Below are positions 10,213 through 21,013 of a stretch of DNA of 64,000 nucleotides, one piece after another (positions within the stretch are counted from its first letter, which is position 1; every line of letters begins with the position of its first letter). Below the pieces are notes generated by a model. That model was given only the letters and a program-made list of their open reading frames with translations, ran no database searches and was not told where the DNA came from. The translations under genes and the position numbers were made by a program. Source of the DNA: Muricea muricata. Lineage: Eukaryota > Cnidaria > Anthozoa > Malacalcyonacea > Plexauridae. The stretch covers positions 30,698,297 through 30,762,296 of the forward strand of contig OY979717.1 of assembly GCA_963855995.1 (NCBI GenBank). The letters run 5' to 3'.

Positions 10213-13200
10213 TTAAAAGAGGTTCTCTTCTCGTAGTCTTCTTTCACCCAGAACAGCAGCGGTTCTTCGACTTCGTACAACTAAACTGTCATCATCTTGA
10301 ATACATTCCCTTTCTACTTCCTGACCGGTTTCTAAATCTGCTAACGTAGATTTCACTTCAATGGGTACGAGTTGTTCAATTGGTCTTCTTGTAACGAACT
10401 TACTCCCTAACTTAATTTCTGCTGCTCGAATGTTTCCATCCCTTCCTGGAAGTAGTTTTTCTACACGAGCCAGTTTCCAAAATGCTCTCGGCGTTGTTTC
10501 GTTTTTGACGATGACGATCTCTCCTTGGGATATCGTTGAACCTGAGTTTCTTTTGTGAGACTTCGCTAACGACTGTTCACGCAACCCGGTGAGATATTCT
10601 CGTCGCCACTGTTTCGCAAATTGATCCAACACTTGCTTATGACGACGCGCTCTTCTTGTCAATGATCGATTAGTACTAACCACTTCATGATGGGAACTGT
10701 TTGGGGTACTCGTAATACGCCTACCATAAATCAGGTGAGAGGGTGTTAAAGGCTCGTAGTTACATTCTTGATCATCATAAACGTAGGTAAGAGGTCTAGC
10801 GTTGATTAATGCCTCAATTTCAACTAAAATTGTTTGTAGCTCGTGGTAGGTTAAGGTAGATCTCCCAACAATACGTTTTAGTGGTCTTTTAACGCTGGCA
10901 ACTAATCGTTCCCAGAATCCTCCCCACCATGGAGCACGCTCAACGATAAAATTCCACTTGACTCGTCTTTCTACCAAGTATTGCCGTACTTCTTCAGATC
11001 TAATAATTCGTTCTATGTCCCCCTTTGCTGACTTAAAGGTCTTAGCATTGTCAGACGTTATCGTGGCTGGCAACCCCCGTCGACTGGCATACCGCCGGAA
11101 CGCAAGTAGGAATGCTTGTACACTGAGACCTAAAGTTAATTCAATGTGAACTGCCCTGGTCGACGCGCACGTGATCAAGAGAACGTAGGCTTTAACGTTG
11201 GGGTTAGACTCGCCGTTTTCTGTTGGCTTGGTTTCAAACATCGATTTGATGAAAAATGGACCTGCGAAATCCAACCCAATATGAGTGAAGGGAGGCTCGC
11301 TCGAAACTCGGAAGTTTGGCAAATCTGGAGTTGGCTGGGGCTTGAACGGTTTTCCCTCGTACTTTCGACAAACAGCACAGTGCCTAATTAATTTCTTAAC
11401 AACCTCTCGTCCTCGTAAAATCCAAAACCGCTCTCTTATAGTTGTTAAAGTGTCACGAACTCCACTGTGTTTGACTTCGTTGTGGGTATGCAGGATCAAC
11501 AGATTGACGAATGAGTGGTTGTTGGGAAGGAATATCGGATTCTTGCTATCTAATGGGAGAGAAGACTCGTTCAATCGTCCACGAGAGCGTAGTACACCAG
11601 CCTCATCCAAGTACAGACCAAACTGGATAATTTTCGATGTTGAATCCCTGGAGCCAGTAGTGTCCCCTTTTGCGTCGCTCAGTAACTTTATTTCTTCGGG
11701 AAAACATGATATTTGAGTAGCACGTATCCATAACACTTCCGCCGTATTCAAGTCTTCAACATCGTCATTACGGTTTTCCTGCGGTCCTCGCGATATCTTC
11801 GACTTTAATAGCTTGATAAAACGCAGTACAATAACCGTAACCCTCAACAACCTTTTGAAACTACCGTACCGTTCAATGGTCATTACCTTGTCGATTCTCG
11901 CTGTAGCTTGCGTGGGATCATGGTTGAGTAAAACGTGCGTAATTTTAGGTGGGGCCTTTACTTCTTCGTTTTTAGCATCCTCATTACATTCTATCGTCTG
12001 ATCCTCTGATGGCCACTCACTCGATGGTTGGCGTAGAAATTGTGGACCATTCCACCAAACCTCGTTACTAGCTAGTTCCTTTGCATCAAGTCCTCGAGAG
12101 GGTAAATCAGCCGGATTAACTACCCCGGGACAGTACCGCCAAGCGGACGTGCAACTTAAATTACGAATTTCATGAACTCTGTGTTGAACGTATTGTTTCC
12201 AAAGTTTATAATTGCGAATCCAACAAAGAGCAGTCGTTGAATCAACCCAATAGGTACAAACAAGGTCTCCAAGCACCTTAATAATTTTGTCACAAAGTCG
12301 TGCTAATATGAGGGCTCCAAGAAGCTCGAGACGAGGAATGCTTTGTCGTTTCAACGGGGCAACTCGGGTCTTCGATGCTACCAACCGAACTTGAATTGTG
12401 CCATTTTCATATACTGATCTCAGATAGACTACAGCTGAATAGGCATGAATCGAAGCATCGCTGAAACCATGAAGCTCGACACTAATTGGCTTTGATCTAG
12501 GGTCAAAATAACATCTTGGAATACGCACGGAATGAAGAAGTGATATATCTCGAATAACAGCTTGGAATTTCTTGAGTAAATCTCCGGTTAGTTCTTCATC
12601 CCAGTCAACTTTGTTCGTACACAAAACTTGGAATAAAACCTTCATCAGTATTGTCAAAGGCGCAAGATATCCAAGGGGGTCAAATATCTTCGCTGTGAGA
12701 ACAAGTAAAGATCGTTTAGTCATTGGGAGTGACGTTGCTTCTTCCTTCCACCTTTCGAAATTGAAGAATATTTCATCCGACTTTGTATTCCAGTTAGCAC
12801 CTAACACCTTTACAGTATTATCAGCTGTATCGATCGTATAGTGTCCGGTTGTCGACTTAGCGTAAGACTCGTCCTCTTCGAAGGTTTGGCAATTAGGTTG
12901 CATAAGGCTACGGTCGGGTGGTTTCTCACAACCCAGTTCGTTGGACTCAATTTTTGCGAGAAGTTCGTCTGAATTCGAATGCCACTTTCGAAGGTTGAAA
13001 CCCCCCGTTGCCATAATTTGCTTTGACCCCTTGTAAATTTGGAATGATTCTTCGACGCTATCTTCACCAGTGATAAGATCGTCCACGTAAAATGAATTTT
13101 CTAATACTTCGACCAACTTTGGTTCCGACTGGGAATATTTTGCAAGGTGATGCTTAATAGTGAAACCAAGTATAGACGGCGAGGGTCGAAGACCAAATAC

Positions 13201-15849
13201 TAATCGTCGGAAACGATACATAGTTAACTTGGGATGACATTCATTGGGATCATCAAACCATAAAAAACGAAGTGCATCTCTATCGACTTCCTTAATCGCT
13301 ATCATCAAAAATGCCTTCTCGATATCTGCAGTAATGCCAATAGCGTTCCAACGAAATTTAACCAAAATATCGAACACATGTGGTGTAAAGTTCGGTCCGA
13401 TTTGAAGACAATCATTAAGCGATCTTTCATCATTCGAGCCCTTTGCCGAGCCATCGTAGACTATACGAACTTTGGTGGTATCTTTATCCTTTCGGATAAC
13501 TGGGTGATGGGGTAAGAAATTGATGCGTGTTTCTTCGTTGCTGGAGTCGCTTGTTTCAGGTACCCTTTCGATAATGCCCGCTTCGAGTTGGTCACAAATA
13601 ATCTTGTTATACTCATTCAGGAGGACAGGATCTGCTTGTAGTTTTCGATGTAGAGATTGGAGGCGTTTTGAACACGTGTCGTAGCCATTAGAGACAGGAA
13701 AAGAACTGTCCTTCCATGGCAAACCTACTGCATAATTTTGACCATCAAACGCAATATCTTCGATAAAATTGTTAGGGACAGGGTTAGTCTTAAGATCATC
13801 ACCGTCCACAATTCCGATTGCCTCAGTTTCCCAAAACTGTTTCAAACAGTCTACAAGTTGATCATTTTGCGGCACGTTGTCGTCCAGGAAATCTTCGGTC
13901 TGGGAAGAAATGACTAAATTTGCTGATGATTCCTTTCGTCTCACACCCCGTTCATTGGTTAACTCAGTCTGCCCAGATAAAACCCAACCAAATTTACTGC
14001 TCACTGCGACAGGCCCTGAATCACCACGGATAGTTTCACCATACATAAAGCTCCAATAGTGATCCGACCCTATCAGGACATCAACAGTGTCACTATGATG
14101 GTCGTCTTGGATCTCACTACAATCGGCTAAATCTAGACCACGAATATGCTGATAATCAAAAATGTCCACCGTAGATGGTAAGGGCGAACAAATAACAGGC
14201 ACATTGAGGGCCCAAATCGGGGTTATCTCATTATCACGATCACGTAAGTTCAGATTAAACAACTGGCAGGATTTTCTTTCGTGTTTGGAATCGCCAAATG
14301 TATTTAAATACAACGTCTCAGCTTTGATTGGATTCAGATTCAATTTTCGTTTTAAATCATCAGTGAGGTATGACCGCTGGCTACCACTATCGAAGAGAAT
14401 ACGTACTGGACAAGTTTTTGAACCATCTTCATTAGTTGCCACTGCGCGAGCAGTTTGAAGTAAAACATGCCTTTTGTTAGTTACTAGATTACCCACAGTC
14501 AGTGTAGAGTCCTTGCTCCCCACGTTACCTGCACCCTTATCCTGCTCATCCTTATTTGGCTCATTCTTATTTTGCTCACTCTTCTCTGGAAGGTTTCGCG
14601 GTAGGAACCCCTTACTACATATGGACTGATGGTGACGGCCGCCACAGTTACGACAGAGTTTTGGATTTCGACATTCTCTTACTTCATGCCCTTGCCTTAG
14701 ACATTTGAAACAGCGTTTGGCATTAACTAATATTTCTCTTCGTTTGGTCAGATCTGTCACAGTGGGACACGAAGCCGAGTAATGAGGGCTATTGCAATAA
14801 ACACAGCGAATTTTGAATTGAACTTCTTCTTGACTTAATAAGGTGCTCCCTATGGTTGGTAAAGGCTTTCGAGGGGAGGGTTCATAGTGTTTTTGGCGCT
14901 CAGCTACTTTAAAACGCTCACTAGCTTCTCTGGCTTCGACTTCCTTTCGCAAAATTTCTAAAATTTCATCAATTTTCCAAACATCCCCTGACGTCTCCCT
15001 GGCTATCCTCATTCGTAAATCATTGGGAAGTTTTGTCATTACAATCGGTATCAACAAACTACCAAACTCCTTTGATGACACGCCTAACGACTCCAACCCA
15101 CGCACATGTATACTAACTTTGTCATAGACAAACCGAAGTGATGACGATTTGTCAGGATTACAGTTGGGAAGGTGCAGAAGTTCGTCCATGTGCGCACTTA
15201 TCACCTGTTGTGGTTTCCCAAATCTCGATTTCAACAACTCTATGGCTGAATCATAATTTGCTTCTGTGAGTGTAAGGCCTTGTACAGCTCTAGCAGCTGG
15301 ACCCTCCAATAATGAATTTAAATAATTGTACTTATCTATTTTGTTGAGAGCTCCGTTCGAGTGAATTGCTGAATCGAAACCATCCCAGAATGAGTTCCAC
15401 TTTGTCACGTCACCCTTGAAATGTGGCAATTGTAATTTCGGTAATCTCGTGAAATTTGGGCTCGACGTCGCCATGGCAACCGCACCATGATCATTCGTAT
15501 TTTGACTGTTTTCGACAATATTTGTATGCTGTGGAGTCGCATGTTGCTTCTTCGCTCGTTCGATTCTTTCCCTTGCTGCGGTAACTTTAATGTCAATGGC
15601 TTCGCTTTCGCCGATTTCCTTTTCTACGTCTTCAATTTTTATCTCGTTTAATATTTTCGCATCGAGTTCGTTCAATGTCTTTTGTTTTCCGTCGATTTGT
15701 TGCCTTAAAACTTCGAGTCGCATAAGAGATTCTTCGGATATTTCGGCTGTAGCGAGTAGTTCCTCTGATTCGTTCAAATATTTCGTCAAAACGGCCCGAT
15801 GACCGCCTCGAATTGCTCGTAAACGTGCAAGACCTTCGTTCAACGACAT
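10213..15849 (-). CDS. BEL/Pao gag-pol polyprotein, 1878 aa, uninterrupted
   Basis: Makes the capsid-like particle and copies and integrates the element. Domains in order: an N-terminal coiled region; a Pao-type gag domain (DUF1759-like, about 130-290); three zinc knuckles (CVYCNSPHYSASC, CFKCLRQGHEVREC, CRNCGGRHHQSIC, about 350-420); an A17-type aspartic protease with DSGS near 487; reverse transcriptase with YVDD near 921; RNase H with FSDAS near 1128 and VDST further on; an integrase H-H-C-C zinc site (HNEVKHSG...CAVC); the integrase core with Asp in GLDFAGPF (about 1527), TSDN (about 1598) and Glu in WWGGFWERL (about 1645); and a C-terminal DUF5641-like domain. There are no stops or frameshifts. 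The start at 15849 is the first ATG after the LTR, 112 nt from it. Gag and pol are in one frame, usual for BEL/Pao. Confidence 0.97.
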   Translation of the reverse strand: MSLNEGLARLRAIRGGHRAVLTKYLNESEELLATAEISEESLMRLEVLRQQIDGKQKTLNELDAKILNEIKIEDVEKEIGESEAIDIKVTAARERIERAKKQHATPQHTNIVENSQNTNDHGAVAMATSSPNFTRLPKLQLPHFKGDVTKWNSFWDGFDSAIHSNGALNKIDKYNYLNSLLEGPAARAVQGLTLTEANYDSAIELLKSRFGKPQQVISAHMDELLHLPNCNPDKSSSLRFVYDKVSIHVRGLESLGVSSKEFGSLLIPIVMTKLPNDLRMRIARETSGDVWKIDEILEILRKEVEAREASERFKVAERQKHYEPSPRKPLPTIGSTLLSQEEVQFKIRCVYCNSPHYSASCPTVTDLTKRREILVNAKRCFKCLRQGHEVRECRNPKLCRNCGGRHHQSICSKGFLPRNLPEKSEQNKNEPNKDEQDKGAGNVGSKDSTLTVGNLVTNKRHVLLQTARAVATNEDGSKTCPVRILFDSGSQRSYLTDDLKRKLNLNPIKAETLYLNTFGDSKHERKSCQLFNLNLRDRDNEITPIWALNVPVICSPLPSTVDIFDYQHIRGLDLADCSEIQDDHHSDTVDVLIGSDHYWSFMYGETIRGDSGPVAVSSKFGWVLSGQTELTNERGVRRKESSANLVISSQTEDFLDDNVPQNDQLVDCLKQFWETEAIGIVDGDDLKTNPVPNNFIEDIAFDGQNYAVGLPWKDSSFPVSNGYDTCSKRLQSLHRKLQADPVLLNEYNKIICDQLEAGIIERVPETSDSSNEETRINFLPHHPVIRKDKDTTKVRIVYDGSAKGSNDERSLNDCLQIGPNFTPHVFDILVKFRWNAIGITADIEKAFLMIAIKEVDRDALRFLWFDDPNECHPKLTMYRFRRLVFGLRPSPSILGFTIKHHLAKYSQSEPKLVEVLENSFYVDDLITGEDSVEESFQIYKGSKQIMATGGFNLRKWHSNSDELLAKIESNELGCEKPPDRSLMQPNCQTFEEDESYAKSTTGHYTIDTADNTVKVLGANWNTKSDEIFFNFERWKEEATSLPMTKRSLLVLTAKIFDPLGYLAPLTILMKVLFQVLCTNKVDWDEELTGDLLKKFQAVIRDISLLHSVRIPRCYFDPRSKPISVELHGFSDASIHAYSAVVYLRSVYENGTIQVRLVASKTRVAPLKRQSIPRLELLGALILARLCDKIIKVLGDLVCTYWVDSTTALCWIRNYKLWKQYVQHRVHEIRNLSCTSAWRYCPGVVNPADLPSRGLDAKELASNEVWWNGPQFLRQPSSEWPSEDQTIECNEDAKNEEVKAPPKITHVLLNHDPTQATARIDKVMTIERYGSFKRLLRVTVIVLRFIKLLKSKISRGPQENRNDDVEDLNTAEVLWIRATQISCFPEEIKLLSDAKGDTTGSRDSTSKIIQFGLYLDEAGVLRSRGRLNESSLPLDSKNPIFLPNNHSFVNLLILHTHNEVKHSGVRDTLTTIRERFWILRGREVVKKLIRHCAVCRKYEGKPFKPQPTPDLPNFRVSSEPPFTHIGLDFAGPFFIKSMFETKPTENGESNPNVKAYVLLITCASTRAVHIELTLGLSVQAFLLAFRRYASRRGLPATITSDNAKTFKSAKGDIERIIRSEEVRQYLVERRVKWNFIVERAPWWGGFWERLVASVKRPLKRIVGRSTLTYHELQTILVEIEALINARPLTYVYDDQECNYEPLTPSHLIYGRRITSTPNSSHHEVVSTNRSLTRRARRHKQVLDQFAKQWRREYLTGLREQSLAKSHKRNSGSTISQGEIVIVKNETTPRAFWKLARVEKLLPGRDGNIRAAEIKLGSKFVTRRPIEQLVPIEVKSTLADLETGQEVERECIQDDDSLVVRSRRTAAVLGERRLREENLF

Positions 15850-15943
15850 CGTGTATTTCGTTTATAATTTCGAATTATCGTATATTAATCGCCAATATTT
15901 TCGGTTATTTTCGTTATTGGGCTCTCGATACCACTAGATATGA

Positions 15944-15961
15944 GCCCCACGTTGGGCGCCA
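15944..15961 (-). other. primer-binding site
   Basis: Minus strand TGGCGCCCAACGTGGGGC begins directly after the 5' LTR. The TGG start matches the CCA end of a tRNA primer. I cannot assign the tRNA without a tRNA set. Confidence 0.8.
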
Positions 15962-16147
15962 TGTAATAAAGATTCGCATTTGACCTACATTTTCGCTCTA
16001 AAAACCACTCGCAAACACAAAACAACAATATATATTTTAGGCACAAAAAACCCCAACAATACATGTGCTTAACTCTGTTTCCTTATATGGAAACACTAAC
16101 CACTGAACTATTTTAATTGTCTGGAGTAATTTCAAATGTTTATGACA
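15962..16147 (-). repeat. BEL/Pao 5' LTR (186 bp)
   Basis: Upstream LTR for the minus-strand element and therefore its promoter. On the minus strand it is immediately followed by the primer-binding site. Target copy ACGAT follows at 16148-16152. Confidence 0.95.
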
Positions 16148-16870
16148 ACGATACTGGCATCGCGGAGGAAAACAAGACAAATGGGACGATAGATAAATAG
16201 AGTACTTAGTATTTAAGGGCAAGTGCCATAATTGTCTGGAAAAGAGAGATAATGCCCGTTACTGTCTAAAGCCAGAAAAGAATACCGAAAGAGCTAATCG
16301 AAAAGGAAAGAATGGATCAGCCTGTTCTGCTGAAGAGAATTATGATCTAATCTTTAAAGACGAAGAACTGTTTACTTCTGATCTGCTTGATAAATCTGGA
16401 TGGATCATTGATTCAGGAGCTACACAACACATGACATTTGAAGAGTCAATTGTCTGATTATGTTGAATTAAAACAACCGAGTATATTGTTAATCTTCGAG
16501 ACAATCGCTTAATATTAGCATATGGTAAAGGTATACCTGACCAGGGAGATCGAGTTCAGATCATATCTTTCCGTGATTTCCTATATTTACCTGATCTTGA
16601 AAGGAACCAACTGTCTATTCGAACCATGGTTAAATTGAGAGCCAATGCCGAATTTGTCAATGATGGATCTCGAAGGATGGACCACGAAGTTGAATATTGC
16701 TTGTTACTTCTCTTAAACTCCTTTGTACCGAGCATGAGGTGTTGTAACATCTGCATCGAAGAAACTATGCATAGTGCCAAACGACGGAAGCATTTTGCTA
16801 AACAAGAGATAGGAAATCTTGGCGAAATGCTACCATCGCGAAAAGTTCCAAACTGCCAAATTTAAATGCG
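16148..16870 (+). pseudogene. copia element remnant, zinc knuckle, protease and integrase start
   Basis: Continuation of the 9770-9946 remnant. It reads KCHNCLEKRDNARYC, a zinc knuckle that has lost its His, then GWIIDSGATQHMT, the copia protease active site (DSGA). After a stop and frame change come LRDNRLILAYGKG and FLYLPDLERNQLSI, as between protease and integrase. Stops and frameshifts make it nonfunctional. It was split by the younger BEL/Pao insertion. Confidence 0.75.
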
Positions 16871-19440
16871 CGCGTGAACAGTAACAACGCGCAATCAATC
16901 TATCGATCACGCGATTATCAATGAACTTGAACTCAATCGCCGAAGATTGTCACTGGAAATGGCATGAAACTTTTAGTAGCGAAAAAATGCTTTTAGATAA
17001 ACGAGTTATTAACTAGCTCAGCTAAAATTTACAGCGTTTATTTGTTTGTTTGTTTCACAGTATAGGGAATAGACAGTAAGGCCACTCAATTGAAGTTTAT
17101 GTGTCCACGCATATCGCATTCATTACCATTACGGCAGCCAGTCGATTGCATTTTCTGGCAAATAAGAACGATGGATTGTCTAGTGGCAGCCAGTAAACTG
17201 CATGTAACAGGGCGCCGTCTTGCACTGCTGAGTGGCGTCTAGTGTGCAAATATTACGTGCAGAAAAACTTGCCATCTTCGCGTCTGAAATACTCTAAAAT
17301 TTTCCACGCTTTATACAAATATATATAAAATTTTGCAAACTTCGGAAGATCGTATTTTTCGTATTTCACAACCACTCTTTGCAATTTTACAAATTTTAAA
17401 ATGTTTTTTTCAGATCTGGGGACAGATTTCACCGTTCTTGCCCAGGCTAAAATTTAGTCGGTTGTTTTTTTTAGAAAAAAACAAATTGTTTATTTTAGCT
17501 CTGCGCGTTCATTATTGGTCGCAAACGACGGTAACGGAGGGTAAAGACTGGGTCGAGTGACTTTTGCTTTCAAAATGGCGGAAAATACAAAACATATTTT
17601 GATGTAAAATTTGTTTTTGAGCGATTATCTCTTGGAATGCTCATGCAATATCGTTGATATTTTACAGAATTGTTTCCTTTTACAGAAGTTTCGTTTTACA
17701 GAAGTTGCTTTATTTGTGTTACCGATGTGTTCTGAAGATTTAAGTGGAGATTTCACTTGAAATTAAGTACATCTAATTCTTGTTTCTCAAAAATATATTG
17801 TTCCATTAGCTGATTGTTATTAAATAGGCCCTCGTCTTCCAGGAATATGTCTAAATTTGACCAGAGTGATCTTGAAGGTGTGTTAAATTGTGTTAAATTA
17901 TTTTTTTCTTTACATCTGGTGAAATAAACATGCTTGATTGGTTATAAATATCACTATTAGTAAAGCTTACAATATGAGTATATGACTGACCGTTCTGTAT
18001 CAGTAACATTCTATACAGACACCGGTGCTTTGCACGAGTATTTGTACTGATGCAGAATAAATACAATTTTTGTAAATTACTTATCAAACGACCTTGAACA
18101 GTCATGTTTTCAAATTACGTTAGAAAAATAATTGAAAACATCAATCCATGTTCTTCCTTATGCTACATTAAAATGCGTTTTTATTTTAGGTTATTGTAAA
18201 GGGGTAAAATTTTTATTTTTCCATCTTTTTCGGAAACCACTGCCCCGCCCCCCGTGACGTAATTAACGATCGGTCCTTAAGGGGGGAAAACATATCCAAA
18301 TGGAGGTTAGTAAGATATCCTATGAAGTGACCAAGAGTGCAAAAATTTCCTAAGGGGATTGTGAGTGCTCCCTATAGGGGAGGGCCAGACTGGAATGTTT
18401 GAAAATTATTTGCCCAAGATTTAGGAAATTTAATTGAAAATATATGGAAGACATCGAAATTGCGCGCACGCTATATCGGCCGTGCAGTATAAGCTTTCCC
18501 CTCTAGGGAGGGGGGGGAGGTCATTTTATATAGATCAGTTTTGCAAACTTGATATCATATCTCTCAAAATTACTTAATATTTCACACAAATGATCGAATT
18601 AGTGTTGTTTAATTGAAAAAATGAGGTAATTTATGATTTTAGTGACAACATTTTAAAGTTTTAGAGTTTCTAAAATTTCATTAATTGTCAACTATGATGG
18701 TTATCTATGTTGATTTTGGTAACTTAGTAATTATGAACCATGTCTAGGATTGGACATGGAAATCATCTTTTGTCTGAAAATTAATCGAAATTTGTGATGA
18801 CTGGCGAAATACTGTATACAAGCTTGTTCTTATCATCGGAAATTACAATTGAGTCAGTTTCTCTCCCATAAGGAAAAGAATTTTGTTTGATCTGTGTGGA
18901 AAAAGTTACAGTCTGAAAACCAGGTCTGTCATCAGTTGTTAGTTTGGTTATGGCAAGGTGTTGATTAAGACTCGATTCACTCAAAGGCATTAAAAAAGAG
19001 GGTTGGGTGGGTGGGTATACTGGGGTATGGCCTTGCTTTGTCAGTCAAATTGAGCATCTCGTTGGCATAGCAATGCCAGGAGTTGTCAGAGAAGCACATT
19101 TCTCAGTCACTTGTCTATGAGACTCTTTGCGATCAAGAACAGTCTATATGCACATAAGTTTTCTAGACGCCTTCTAGCAAGAGTAAATATGGCAATTATC
19201 CACCCGAGAGCATTTTTTAATTGGCTGTCCAAATCTCAAGACAACCATGAATAAAGCAATTTTACAGTTGACTGGCTGGATATTAGAGTATAACTGCATG
19301 TTTTTCCGCAGTTTTTCACATGATATTTTATTATTTCAATTGAATAGAGAAAATGGGAAGAACGAAGTGCGTGATTCGAAGGTTCTTAAGATTCTTCTGA
19401 GTGAAGATTTACAGATACAACTGTTAGAAAGGGTAAGACA
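16871..19440. other. no gene recognised
   Basis: AT-rich with short ORFs lacking known domains. G/C-rich stretches lie near 18240-18290 and 18500-18520. One 70-codon ORF (19247-19456, +) has no recognisable feature. Confidence 0.4.
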
Positions 19441-19469
19441 AAATGACAAAACATCATAATGATGAACAA

Positions 19470-19545
19470 GACCGAGCTAGTTATAAAAACTAGATTCATT
19501 ATTACTAATAGATTAATATATGAATCTAGTTTTGCGTACCGCTGG
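19470..19545. repeat. inverted repeat around AACTAGATTCAT/ATGAATCTAGTT
   Basis: AAACTAGATTCAT is followed 20 nt later by ATATGAATCTAGTTTT. The same GATTAATATGAATCTAGTT motif lies in the SINE at 9430 and 9681, so it is likely a related repeat fragment. Confidence 0.5.
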
Positions 19546-20469
19546 CTCAGATCGTTTTAAAATTTTTCAGGTATACAACATAACCTAATGTTCTGGGCAT
19601 TTGACCGTGATTTTTATTAACAGTAACCTGAAGCGATAAATACAGGTTTCAACATACGCCAATTGCCGTTAGAATCACGCAACGTGAGAAAATCATTACA
19701 TCATCAACATCATCAAAGAACTAAATTACGTCACAACTATATTCTAAATTCCGGGGGGCAACGATTGCAAACAAGAATAGCAAACCAAGGTCCATTAAAG
19801 GGTCACGTCCTCGTCTAATAAATGCACGGCCACTTCTACCTAAGAGCGATGCACTGACTGCTCTCCTAAGCACGAACCCTGTCGATTCGGTTCCAGAACT
19901 GAATCGTCATCCTACCGATAACCGTGGATTAGCCTAGCAATCAAACTACTAATCAAGGATCAACAGAGGTCCTTCCATGGCAACAACCCTCCGCTATCGC
20001 TAAAGCAGAAGGTCCAAAATGCGATAATGTTCCTATTTTTTATACCACTCATGCCAGGAGTGTAATGAAGAAGTCGGTATGCATATTATTAGCCATATAA
20101 CTAAACTCACATTTATAGTGCTATACCTGCAACACTTTTTGTATTACAAATGCAACACATTTCTGTCATTTCAGAATTTAAAAACACGGGCTAAAGCAGG
20201 CCAGAACCCTTATCTCTTTTACGGCACTCTTAGAATTTTGTCATATACAATATTATAATATACAGTCATATAGTACCAAAAAATGAATATAACATACTTG
20301 TACATATAAATACTTTCATTTTGGTCTGATTCTGTTGCTGTTGCTGCTGAATCATCATCATTTACACTGCTTGCAATTTTTGTGATTGTTGTTGATGCTG
20401 TTCCATCATTATTTTCATCATATTATACTATCAAATTACTATCAAAAACTATCAAATGACTATCAAATA
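19546..20469. other. no gene recognised
   Basis: Short ORFs only. A CATCATCAT-rich and TGTTGCTG-rich stretch at 20330-20420. Confidence 0.4.
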
Positions 20470-21013
20470 CATACTATCAAATTATATTGCTGTTCTCTTT
20501 GTTGTTTTTGCCGCTCATGTTTCAATTCAATTTCTACTTTCTTCAGCTCCATTCTTCTTTTTTCATTTGCATTTCCATCTTTTCTTTCTCTTGAAGATAT
20601 GAAACTGCTTGGTCCTAATTTTTTCGTCTCTTCTTCTTTGCACTTCGATCACCTTCCCCGGATTTCCTTTTCTGTGTTTCAGACTGTGTTTTTCTTGCCT
20701 GTCTCCTAATGTCATCTGCTGCTATTCCATCTGCTTCGATTCACTTCTGGTTTTAACTATTAAAATTTTCTTTCTCATCTGCAGCATTCTCTTTCCTTTC
20801 AACATTTTTTTCTAACATACTGTCACGTTCACTTGGCTCTGGGTTTATTCCGCTACTGTTTAGTTCCTCTCGAATATTCTTCTTATACCTGTCAACAAGC
20901 GTGGTAGTGGTCCCTGACAGACTTTTGGTTGACACAAAAACTCGGCTCCGTATTTTGCTCAATTTGTCTGCTATTAACTTCCACGCTTTCCCTCTTTCTG
21001 AAGAAGATTCCAT
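20470..21013 (-). pseudogene. SANT/Myb-like DNA-binding ORF, broken after about 86 aa
   Basis: From ATG at 21013 (MESSSERGKAWKLIADKLS...) the minus strand encodes a helix-rich N-terminus with a W-x-x-I-A-x-x-L pattern, then RYKKNIREELNSSGINPEPS. This resembles Myb/SANT-like proteins found as host genes or as partners of Harbinger-type transposons. A TAG stops it at 20753. Beyond the stop the strand still codes lysine-rich coiled sequence (EADGIAADDIRRQARKTQSE, then MELKKVEIELKHERQKQQRE), in two frames. That looks like one ancestral protein of about 175 aa now interrupted. An intron is an alternative. Confidence 0.45.

Larger units (their letters stand above)
9947..16147 (-). mobile_element. 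intact BEL/Pao LTR retrotransposon
   Basis: Two 186-bp LTRs (9947-10132 and 15962-16147) appear identical by eye. Both start TG and end CA. The 5-bp target duplication ACGAT lies at 9942-9946 and 16148-16152. The element reads on the minus strand: 5' LTR 16147-15962, primer-binding site, one uninterrupted gag-pol ORF, a purine-rich tract AGTGGGGAG touching the 3' LTR, and 3' LTR. Identical LTRs and an open ORF indicate very recent insertion and possible activity. It sits inside an older copia element. Confidence 0.97.

Noticed and set aside
10361-14458. Plus-strand ORFs within the BEL/Pao element
   Set aside because: Antisense shadows of the gag-pol reading frame.
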